NCBI RefSeq assembly: GCF_014898055.3
Contig: NW_023604861.1
Coordinates: 76,644,292 to 76,708,291, forward strand
Length of the DNA stretch: 64,000 nt
Reading direction: 5' to 3'
DNA from: Talpa occidentalis
Lineage: Eukaryota; Chordata; Mammalia; Eulipotyphla; Talpidae
This document shows positions 54,521 to 64,000 of the stretch, in pieces. The notes below the pieces were generated by a model that had not been told where the DNA came from, made no database searches, and saw only the letters and a program-made list of their open reading frames with translations. The number at the start of each line of letters is the position of its first letter. Position 1 is the stretch's first letter. The translations under genes and the position numbers were made by a program.

Positions 54521-54879
54521 CTGCCTCCCCACACCAATATTGGAGGGTCTAAATGCTTATGGTCACATCACATGTGAAGCAGATCGGTGCCAATATCTAG
54601 AAAATTCTCCAAACTCAGCTGGACCTTCAGTACTACCCACCAGTGTCTTTAGTCTCTTCAATAGCCACTTCAAACCTCCTTCATGCTCCAGAAACTTCTC
54701 ACTATTCCTCTTCCCTTCCCCTCTCAGCAGTTGATCTCTGCTTATTTCAGATGGAAGAGATAGGAAAGCATTAGATAAGAACTTCCTCACTCAGTTGCCC
54801 CTCTCTAAGATTATTCATATCCACACCTATTTCCTACCCTCTCCCCCTTTCCTCTTTTACAATGAAATGAGCTAATTCC

Positions 54880-56400
54880 TCCCCTGTTCTGTGGCTCAAA
54901 CTTCCTCCATCTTAGGCAGGGACTGTCCTCTGTCCTCTGTCATGGCCTCATTCCTTTCAGTTTTCAAATATCTTCAAGTAGTCCTCTGTAAAATAAACAC
55001 TCAAAAAAACTTCTCTTCAACCTTGCATCACTGTCTAGTTTTCTCTTCTTCCCTTCCTTACCCTTTTCTTCTCTCTCTACTCCCTTCCTTCCCTTCTCTT
55101 TTTTTTCTCCCTCTCCATCTCTTCCCTTCTGTACCTAAATTGCTTGACTTTCCCAGTTCTCCACTTTTTCATCCTTTAGAACCTTCTCAAATCTCTGCAG
55201 CATGGCTTCACTCCCTCCACTCCATGAAAATGACATTGTCAAGGTCATCGACAACTTTCTGTCCTCATAGCTAAATTCAGTGAATATTTCTCAGTCCTCA
55301 ACTTACTTTGTTCCTCAGTAATGTGATTTTGCAGACCATTCTCCTTAATGCATTGTCTCCCTTTGACTTTCATGTCTGATCTGTTCACTGGTTTTCACCC
55401 TAACCCTTAAATGTTAAATCTTTATGTCTGTCTTGGTTACAGCTTCCTGAGAGATCTCACTTGTTTGCAGGATCTCTGGCTGCAAATCTAAAAGGTCTCA
55501 TTTTGGGACTTCACACTTATATATTCAACTGCCAATAGAACAGCAACATGGAGATCTTACAGTAATCTCCGACTATCTTCATCCTCCTCCCTTATCAGTT
55601 TGCTCTTCTGTTATTCAATGCAGAGAATGAAATACTATCCACCTAGTTGTCCAAGCCAAATTCACAAATCTCCTTTCATCTAATCAACCATAAAGTCCTT
55701 CCAAGTTTACTCTTAAATATATTAAATGTTTCAGATCCATTAACCTCTCTCCATTTCCACTGCTATTTCCCTTATGCAGCTCCCCAACATCTCTCATTTG
55801 GGCTACTCTACAGCTTTGTATTGCTCTACCTCCAGACTTGCACAGACTTATTCTCCACAGTACAGCCAGAGTGATTGTTCAGAGTGCAGATCTAATCTCA
55901 TCATCCTGATATCCTATGGCCACTAGGATAGCGCTCAAAACTTTGGCTTGGTTTTCACAACTGCTGTCAGTTATGTCTCCTACCTATGTTTATGGCTTCT
56001 TCTTTTGTGACTCCCCTAGGCCACATTCCATTTTAGTTTCTCCAATATGCATTATTCCCTATTGGTCTTGAGCTTAGTTGTGCATAAGCACAAACTAAAT
56101 TATTCCCTCTGCTGCGAATCCTCTTCCCACTGGCTTTACTTGCCACCCTCCCCCAACCTCGGCTTCCTGATCCCTACTTGATGTCACTTCTACCTAGACC
56201 TCTCAAATCTGGTCCAGTGCACTCTCAAAGGCTCATTATTTCTGTCATAACACTTACACATCATATGGCAATTTCTTATTTGCCCACTTCCTTCTACTAT
56301 ATTTTCAACCCTGAGAGGCTAGTGGGGATGCTCATTTTATTCATTTTTGTACCTTCAGTGCCTCTTACTTGGTAGATAATATGTTTATATTGAATAAGTG
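54880..56400 (+). mobile_element. L2 LINE, long fragment
   Basis: About 1.5 kb in L2 order: GACATTGTCAAGGTCATCGA, TATTTCTCAGTCCTCAACTT, TTATTCTCCACAGTACAGCC, AGAGTGATTGTTCAGAGTGC, CTAATCTCATCATCCTGATA, GCTGCGAATCCTCTTCCCAC, ATTTTTGTACCTTCAGTGCC. Part of the ancient reverse-transcriptase ORF and the 3' end; every frame is broken. Confidence 0.8.
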
Positions 56401-56404
56401 AGCT

Positions 56405-59400
56405 TAAAATAGGTATTCATTTTTCAATATGTGCTTCCTTTTCCCAGTCTGATAAACAGCTTTAGGTAATTGAGACATTAAGTGGAATAACCATTTTCAT
56501 GGTGAGTGAGTGGAAAGAATCTCTCTCTCCAGACATCTTTAAGTTTTTTGAAAGAAATCACTGTTTAACAGAGCACAGTAAATTGTGATATTTGCCCAGA
56601 GAAAAAGATCAAATTAAAATCAGTTCTTGCTTTCCAGTTTCAGTTGTCAACAGCTTTCTTCTTTGAGGTTTCCCCAAGTGTTCCATGGGATGAGGAGAGA
56701 GAGAAAGTTACAACAGTCAGCAAAGCCCTTATTATTTTCCTATTCCACTCAAGAGTGAAGTTTCTGTCTCCTATCTTGTGATCTCAAGGTTGCTAGAAAA
56801 TTAAAAATAGCTCTTCATCTCTCATGTGGATGAAGGTTCCAGTTGTGCTCAAATATTCAATGAATATTTAACTGAAGGCTGACTATATGTAGGACATCTT
56901 ATTTTTCACAATTTCCTTTGGTTTTATGAAGGATCAAATATTAAGGTTTGATTTCTTGTAGATCCATGAAGTCTCTAATAAAAGGGATAATTAAATACAT
57001 CAAAGTATTTAATTCTCTGGAAGACTTCTCTTCAAGAGGGGGATCCCTACACTATTGCCAAAAGCCCCCTAACCTTTATAAAACAGAATGAAATCAGATA
57101 AGTAGTTTCAAAGTCTCTGCCAGGCCCATCCAAATCACAATTATGCTAAGACACCAAAAAGCATTTTGCTCTGAGCTGTCTTTCTAATCATATTGATCAT
57201 GATACATAACACTATTTATACTCTCTTACCCATTTGTTCCAGGATCTATTAGCCCCGGATACATGTTTATTAGTTATAGAATAGATTTCTACATGAGAAA
57301 AGTTGGACTAGAAAAGGTTCACATTTAGACTTATTAACAAACCAACACCACTATCTCCAACTTCGTTTAGTGAACTGATCTGGAATGCCACAAAAACATT
57401 GTTGCTTAGACACAACACCAGAAAGCAGAAAGCAAAAAGCAAATGCTGGCATTTCAGAAATGCTGTGTTTGCAGAAAATAAACCATAAAACAGAAGCAAA
57501 TGAAAGAAGGCCTTCAGTGTCGATGTGTTTTTTCCTAGCCAGGAAAATGGTGTGGTCACTGTGTAAGATCCCATTTTGTTTAATTATACCTAGTTCTCTA
57601 AATAGAGGCTTCTATCACCTTCCCGTATAGAAACTTGAAAGAAACAAAGTCACAAAGTAAATTTTCTGGAAATATTCTCACTTAAAGAGATGTGAGCTCC
57701 TCCTTTGTATGTAAATCTTCTCTAGTTAATGCTACATTCCATGGGTAGAAGGGTACTTAAAGTCAGACCAAGGGTATCTGGGAATACAGGGGCTAATTGG
57801 TGACACAAAGTTTCTGCCATAATGTACAATGTTAATGACAGAAGTCAAATTAGTGTAATATTCTTAGAGTAAAAATTTAAAGTACAGGTTATGTCAATTC
57901 TTTCTCTCATGTCTCTCCCATTTTGTAGTATATTTCATTGGATAGCAGGCTTAATGTCTTTTATGCACAAAGGAGTGCATAAAAGATTGAGTAACTTTCC
58001 ATTTGAATTTCTATTACAATCAAGCATTCTGCAGATCAAAAAGATATTTAAACTGGTGTCATGGATCAACATATAATTAAATTCCAAACCAAGCACAAAT
58101 TCCTAGAATTTGTTGTTAGAGAATTTGATAAGTTAGGTCACTGCACTGAACACTATCTCCCAAACTATATCCTTTCAGAAGTGCTTTGGCTATAAAAAAA
58201 TCTGGGATAGCCTTTCCATTAGCCACTGAGTGATTAAAAAGTTCCTTATAGTGGAGATAACTATAATTCATTTAAAATCCTCTGTTGTATTTCAAAGAGG
58301 TTACTCAGCACCCCCAACTGAAGAGGTTATAAACTTAGTCTGTAACTATCTGCTTTTATAAGTCTAATTCCACACTTAGCTCCAGTACTAAAGTGCTAAG
58401 GAACTAAAATGAGGTAGAATGAGTATTAATTCATTGAAGCCAAAGGGTTGGATTATTTTGTTCCCATAGGATATCAGGTAATGGGAGTCATCACTGCAGA
58501 CAGAGCTCAGGAGTTAAACATAAAATCATGTTACAAAATTGCAGGAAATGCTGGCTTTCTATAGCTCCATCCTCTCTGAAAGGGGGCTGCTTATCTTGAT
58601 ATTTTCTAACTCCCCTCACTCACTTAGCTTCTAGTTTATTTACAGTGAATAACTGCCCATTGTTACCTACCCTGATAAAGAAACATCTAAAGACTGGAAT
58701 CTGAAGCCAGATTGGATTAAGGTTTGGCCTTCTCTGAAGAATTTCTTATATTTGTGAAATTCTACCCAGACAACATTTTCAGTGGTCCTTTTGTATTTAA
58801 AGAGGAATTAAAACACTTTGGTAAATAAATATGGCCAAATTTGAAGTCAGTAGCAATAATGAAACCATTAAAAGCACCTCAAACAAACTCTGGATTGTCA
58901 AACTTTTAAAATCCTGTATCATATACCAAAGCAGAAAATGCTCTTTTAATGCATCTCTGCAAAAGGCCACATCCCAAGGGAATATCTCTGACTTTCATTT
59001 CATCACAAATATCACTTCACAGTTATATTATGTTACATCTGCAACTAGATACCAACTTTGCATGGAACCTCTGATTCAGGGATTCCTGCCTTGTGAATGT
59101 TTTGAATAAAACCAATAAAAGAGATAATTAACATTTGTATTCATGCAGTGTGGCTAATATAAAAGACATTAACAAACTTAAAGAAATAGTGTTCACTTGA
59201 GTGTGTAAATTCTATCAAAATAGTCATCTTGAGAGGTTATGCTTATTTCATCATTGGGAGCAGCTCTTTGGTATGTGTGCATGAGAAGGCATGGAAGGAC
59301 TGGCAACGGGAGAAGATGAAGCAAGCCTTCAAGAAACTGCCTCCCTATCTCTTGATGTTATGATTCCTTCCTATGTTTCAGCCCCTAGACATTTGGGTAA

Positions 59401-60260
59401 TTACTGTGATTTTCCTGGTGGGTGCCTCAGCAAATTCTCTAACCCCCTAACCTAGTCCTTGTGCCAACTGAACTTTGGAAGTAATTATTCAATACTTTAG
59501 GGATCCTAACTGCTATTAAATGGGGAAATCGTCTCAGCTGCCACCTAAGCCCATCTCTGCTTTGGGAGCGTCTATTTGCTATAGATCTCTTGACAGTTAT
59601 TCTGTGGGAAATTCCTTCTCTTGTCCTGGTAACAGCCCAATTCAACTATTCCTCCATCTATGGATCTGCCCCTCATGATTCAAGATTTAGATGACTTTAT
59701 GGGAGCCTTGGGGCTCGGGTTACTATTATTCAATTTTATTGTGTATTAATCAAAATTTTGTGTTGCTTGATACAGTTGTTTTCATATTTTAATGAGACAT
59801 GACAGTTACCATTTCAAATAAATCATTTTCTAAAAGTCATTAAAGCCAATTGAAAGTGAAGAGTTTATTTGAAAGTGTTGCATTCCTACAGAAGTAGGGT
59901 ATGCAAAACAACTGCCTTGATGACATCATAATAAATAGAAAAGTAAAATGAAAGCCTTGTCGCTGAGTGAGCACTCATGCTGGTTGTCTGATTCATGCAG
60001 GGTATCAGAGGGCTGAAAATGAAACACTGATCCTCATTTTCTTCTCTTCTTTCATTATGAAAAGACTAGGTAGTCTTTTGGTAAAAGAATTCTAAAGCAG
60101 GCTTTCCCATACATTTGGGAACCATTTCTTATATGACATTGAGAATTGATGTTTTGATTCTATTGTCACTTTCATAGAGACTATTAAAACGTCACTACTT
60201 CAACAAACAAAACAGGCGAGTATAACAGAATCTTGGTGACTCAAGTTCATGTAATCAAGA
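56405..60260. other. anonymous noncoding DNA, repeat-poor
   Basis: Almost 4 kb with no SINE, L1 or LTR that I recognise, unusual for this window. Open frames reach about 92 codons (58831-59109, plus) but lack domains and plausible splice context. Confidence 0.45.
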
Positions 60261-60280
60261 GTATTAAAATAGACAAAGGG

Positions 60281-60549
60281 GGGCCTCCCCTGGTGGCGCA
60301 GGAGGTTGAGTGCAAAGCTGTGAAGCTGTCAGCAGCCTCTGCAGCACGGGTTCGATCCCTGCCGGCCGGTGAGGGGGTCCCACATGGCGCAGCAGACCTC
60401 TCCTGTCGCGCCCGCTGCTCCCCTCTGCAGTATATTTCTATAGTCTGCCTGTTCTGTTCCCTGCTGTGTCTCTGGTGAATCCTCTCACCCTCCTGCGCAT
60501 CTGGCCTGTAACCAGGTTCTTGTATAAAATAAATAAATAAATCTTCAAA
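60281..60549 (+). mobile_element. tRNA-derived SINE, A/B intermediate
   Basis: GGGCCTCCCCTGGTGGCGCA head, GGTTCGATCCCTGCCGGCCG B box. Duplication AAAATAGACAAAGGGG / AAAAAGACATAGGGG. Confidence 0.95.
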
Positions 60550-60569
60550 AAAAAAAAAAGACATAGGGG

Positions 60570-61145
60570 ATCAAGGTTCTGGTACCAGATCTTTAATCAA
60601 TAGCCACTTTACTTGAATAGTACTTTGTTTTTCATCTGTAATTTAATTGCCAAGATCCCTTCTAATTTGTATCTGCATTTTTATTATCAGTTATATAGTA
60701 GTTCTGATATAGTATTTCAGAAAATTAGAAGGTGGATAGATCTTAATTTGCCTTTTCAATATTAGCTGCTTTCTGTGCCTTTCCTAGCCTGTTTTTGTTC
60801 TGGGTTCCTAACCTGTTTTGTTTTCTGGGTTTTCTTCTTGTTGTCCTGTTAATTTTCTTCTAGTTATTGGCACTTTTTCTGTATCTCTACCTTCTTTTTA
60901 CTTTCTTTTGGAACCAATGAAACCACATTCTCTGATCAAATAAATAGCTTTTATAAACTTCATTTTTTTCATTCCTATCCAGAGACTGTTTTGGAGGTTT
61001 CACAGTTCAGAGATCTATTAGTTTTTTATAATTATCTAAGAAATAGTTTTGGATCATTCACTATTACCAGGCACCATAATATTCTTTTATCAACTTGGGA
61101 AAGAATTCATTTAATGTGTGTTTTAGCATTAAAGTGGAGGAGCCG
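60570..61145. other. anonymous noncoding DNA
   Basis: T-rich, no supported feature. Confidence 0.4.
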
Positions 61146-61149
61146 CCAA

Positions 61150-61700
61150 TATGACACCAAAAGCACAGGCAACAAAAAAATAAACAAGGACTCCATCAAG
61201 CTGAAAAGCTTCTTTGCAGCAAAGAAACAGAATGAAAAGGCACCCATGGAATGGAAGATGATATTTGCAAACTATATTCTGGTAAGGAATTAATCTCTAA
61301 AAAATAAGAAGCTCCTATAAGTAAACAGTAAAACTACTAAAAACCCAATTAAAAAATGGAGCAAGGACTTGAATAGCCATTTCTCTAAAGACATACAAAT
61401 GGCCAACATGAAAAAATACTGTGTCACTAATCAGGAGAATGCAAATCAAAACCACAATGAGATATTAGTTCTTATCTGTCAGGCTGGCTATTATTAAAAA
61501 ACAAAAGACAAACTGTTGGCAAGGGGGTAGAGAAATTGGTACCCTGTACAATGTTGCAGCCCCGCAGCTACTTTGGAAAACTGTACAGAGGGTCCTCAAA
61601 AATTAACAACAAAAGAGAACACTATCATATGATCCAGCAATCCCATCTCTATTTATATATAAAAAAATTAATCAGGATCTTGAAGAGATATTGGAGTTCT
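61150..61700 (+). mobile_element. old L1 LINE ORF2 fragment
   Basis: Plus frame at 61160-61290 reads KINKDSIKLKSFFAAKKQNE, the ORF2p stretch also seen in the young L1 at 42.8 kb. Followed by GACATACAAATGGCCAACAT, GCAAATCAAAACCACAATGA, GATCCAGCAATCCCATCTCT in L1 order. Multiple stops. Confidence 0.85.
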
Positions 61701-61987
61701 CATGCTTATTGCATAAGTGATTAAGAATTTCTATGGCAATGGATTTATTCCTACCTTCCAGGAAGCTGCCGGGACCTTCTAACTGATCTTGTACCTCTTA
61801 CTGAATAAGCTACTAAACCTTTAAGCTAAAGTGATTTGTAACTCACCTTTAGCAATTTTATAAGGCCTTCTAAATTCATTCATGTATTCATGTCATTTCT
61901 GGTACTACCATGCTTTGTTGTACCATAGTTTTCCGTTTTTAAAAAGTAAATTTTTTTTTCTTGTGTTCTTTAAAAAAAAATCTGCTT
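61701..61987. other. anonymous noncoding DNA
   Basis: No supported feature. Confidence 0.4.
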
Positions 61988-62258
61988 GGGGCCTCCCTGG
62001 TGGCACAAGGGGTTAAGACGCAACCTATGAAGCTATCTGCAGCCACTGCAGCATGAGTTCAATCCCCTGGCACAGCAGATCTCCCACATGGCACGGCAGA
62101 TCTCTCCTGACATGCCCACTGCTCCCCTCAGAGTGTATTTCAGTCATTCTGCCTGTTCTGCACCCCACTCTGTCTCTGGTGAATCCTCTAACCCACCCCC
62201 CCACACCTCTGGCCTGTACCCCAGATCTTGTATGCATAATAAAATAATCTAAAAAAAA
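61988..62258 (+). mobile_element. tRNA-derived SINE, type A
   Basis: GGGGCCTCCCTGGTGGCACA head; internal duplication of the CACATGGCACGGCAGATCTC region. Duplication AAAAATCTGCTTG / AAAAATTCTGCTA. Confidence 0.93.
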
Positions 62259-62372
62259 AAATTCTGCTATTGATGTTTACTCTTAATTCTAATTTTTGTA
62301 AACCACTTTACATCATTTTTGAAAAATTGTGGTAAGGAGATAATTTCAAATTCCACTCAAAAAACTGGAGCA

Positions 62373-62675
62373 GGGCCTCCTCTGGTGGCGCAGCAGTTGA
62401 GCGCTGGGTTGCGAAGCTGCCCGCAGCCTCTACAGTGCCAGTTCGATCCCTGGCTACTCCCCGGCCACCGGAGGAGGGTCCCACATGGCGCGCAGACCTC
62501 TCCTGCCGCCCGCTGCTCCCCTCAGCAGTGTACTTCCATCCTTCTGCCTGCTCTGCTCCCCCCTCTGGCTCTGGTGAATTCTCTCACCCTCCCGCGTTTC
62601 TGACTGTACCCAGTGCTTGTATAAATAAACAAACAAACAAACAAATAAATAAATAAACAAACGTTTAAAAAAAAA
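62373..62675 (+). mobile_element. tRNA-derived SINE, type B
   Basis: GGGCCTCCTCTGGTGGCGCA head; tail AAACAAACAAACAAACAAAT and long A run. Exact duplication AAAAACTGGAGCA on both sides. Confidence 0.95.
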
Positions 62676-62691
62676 AAAAAAAACTGGAGCA

Positions 62692-62935
62692 GGAAAATGG
62701 TGCAGATATGCAGCAAGACCTCCACGGTTCAAATGCTGGTTTCCTGTAATTACAGCTGTGTGAACTGTGAGCAAGTTACCAGACATTGCTGTGCCTGTTC
62801 CTATGCAAAATGGAGACAGTAGTTCCCATTTTATAGGCTTGCTTTGCATCTTAAGTAATATCAGTAATATCCTTATAATGGTATATTTAGAACAGTGCTT
62901 GACACATAGCAAAAACTCCAATATTAGCTGTGAGG
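62692..62935 (+). repeat. MIR-like ancient SINE
   Basis: GTTCAAATGCTGGTTTCCTG, AGCTGTGTGAACTGTGAGCA, GTTACCAGACATTG, GGAGACAGTAGTTCCCATTT, GAACAGTGCTTGACACATAG in MIR order, plus orientation, near full length. Confidence 0.85.
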
Positions 62936-62946
62936 GTTTATTTTTT

Positions 62947-63185
62947 TTAAAGATTTATTTACTTATACATACAAGAACTGGGGTGTAGACCAGAGGTGCA
63001 GGGGAGTGAGAGAATTCACCAGAGAGAGTGGGGAGCAGAACAGGTAGACTGACTGAAATATACTGCTGAGGAGAGCAGCAGGAGAGACAGGAAAGGTCTG
63101 CTGCACCATGGGCATTGCTCTTTGCCTGGCCGGGGATCGAACTCCTGCTGCAGTGGCTGGTGACAGTTGCGCCACCATGGAGGCC
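62947..63185 (-). mobile_element. tRNA-derived SINE, type A
   Basis: TTATACATACAAGAACTGGG left, TGCGCCACCATGGAGGCCC right; about 25 bases missing near the head. Duplication GCTGTGAGGGTTTATTTTT / CCTGTGAGGAATTTTTTTT. Confidence 0.93.
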
Positions 63186-63189
63186 CTGT

Positions 63190-63870
63190 GAGGAATTTTT
63201 TTTATGCTGTGGTTTAACATACATAGTGGGGTTCGTAATCTAATGTCAGTGTAAAGAAGCCAATAATCCGATCACATTATCTAACAGAATATGTGGACAT
63301 GATAGTTTGCAATAATTGCTAGGAAAATTCTTTTGATATTTATCCATTTTCTGCTGACAATATTATCAAATACAATAATATTTCCTTAAGGAAACTGGGT
63401 ATTAAAATCTAAACTTTTATAAAATAGGTTCAAGAATTGTTTTCCATACACATTTGATTTAAAAAAAAAAAGCAACTTGTGCTCTGCCACTGCAACAAAA
63501 GATCTGAAGCAGCAATATATTAAGATTCAATAAAACTGAGGACTTTTTAAAAAAAAAGATGAACTGGGGTAAAGGTGTACATTTGCGTGAAAAGGGAGAA
63601 AAACAAACTCTGTCAAACAAACACTTGGCTAGAGGACACTACTGCAGTTGAAACAGAACTTCATTTCCTTAGAGGGCAGTGAAAATAAAGAGAGAGAGAC
63701 CTGAGAAGTGCTCCAAACCAATATTTCAATGAAAGGCCATCCTCCGCTGGTCAGGAAGAGCAGTTTTTTGCTTGCTTGTTAAGTTAGCACAGGGTGTATG
63801 GAGAACCCCAGTCATGATGGAGAACTTTGATGACAGTTTAAAAAAAAAGGGCAGGAAAAAAAGCAGAGGC
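63190..63870. other. anonymous noncoding DNA
   Basis: No supported gene. A-runs near 63460 and 63550. Confidence 0.4.
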
Positions 63871-63877
63871 AGCTTAC

Positions 63878-64000
63878 CTTTGGCAAATCTCTCTTCTAAG
63901 AGGAATCTCAATATAATGTCCAAGATTTAGTTTATTCCACAACTGTGTAAACCAGCTTGTAATCTTCTCAGAATCTTCTCTACTTCAGTAATGACAATTC
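63878..64000 (-). other. possible exon cut by the window edge
   Basis: A good minus-strand donor, CCAAAG|GTAAGC, has its boundary at 63878/63877. One frame is open from near 63984 to the donor (reads ...KLNLGHYIEIPLRREICQ) and a second frame is open from the window edge to a TAA near 63930. Neither matches a protein I know, and no acceptor is inside the window, so coding status is undecided. If real, it belongs to a leftward gene whose next exon I could not locate. Confidence 0.2.

Noticed and set aside
58831..59109. 92-codon plus-strand frame
   Set aside because: AT-rich, no recognised domain, no promoter or splice context.

Overview
This is eukaryotic, mammalian genomic DNA: AT-rich, intron-like or intergenic sequence packed with interspersed repeats, and no long protein-coding gene in view. 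The old repeats (MIR, L2, MER5/MER20-type hAT elements, MLT1-type MaLR LTRs, L1M fragments) mark a placental mammal. There is no Alu, B1/B2, ERE, Can-SINE or VES-type bat SINE. Instead I count about 30 copies of one tRNA-derived SINE (A box near TGGCGCAAGGGG, B box near GGTTCGATCCC, tail of GTATGCATAAATAAATAAATCTTT type) in both orientations. My weak best guess for the species is a colugo (Dermoptera) or another lineage with its own tRNA SINE; a repeat-library search would settle it.

Layout. 1-6 kb: intron-like or intergenic DNA with two SINEs, a MER5A-like element, an L1M 3' end and an MLT1-like LTR. About 6.39-7.45 kb: a strong CpG island, the only convincing gene-associated feature; a textbook splice donor on the minus strand (CAG|GTAGGTG at 6698/6697) suggests a noncoding first exon of a gene running leftward out of the window. 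7.5-15 kb: anonymous DNA, SINEs, MIR and an L2. 15-17 kb: L2 split by an MLT1-like LTR with a (GA)n tract, flanked by a diverged ~150 bp direct repeat. 17.9-22 kb: three solo LTRs of one endogenous retrovirus family and a 56 bp AT-rich palindrome; a fourth LTR lies at 39.3 kb. 24-31 kb: old L1 broken by many SINEs. 36.2-38.2 kb: two L1 3' ends head to head, forming a large inverted repeat. 41.3-44.8 kb: nested insertions including a twin-primed (5'-inverted) L1. 45-64 kb: L2 remnants, MER5A, scattered SINEs, anonymous DNA, and a possible minus-strand splice donor at the right edge (63878/63877).

How it works together: L1 appears to have supplied the retrotransposition machinery. SINEs and L1 fragments share A-rich target-site duplications of about 12-17 bp typical of L1 endonuclease, while the retroviral LTRs have exact 5 bp duplications typical of an integrase. 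The LTR family is the most distinctive material: four complete solo LTRs in two sublineages, with an inverted pair of ATGGCGG motifs in U3, a short hairpin beside the TATA-like box, a long GC-rich hairpin ahead of AATAAA, and a CAG-rich tract of variable length. I saw no CRISPR array, operon or other prokaryote-type system, and no intact retroviral coding region.
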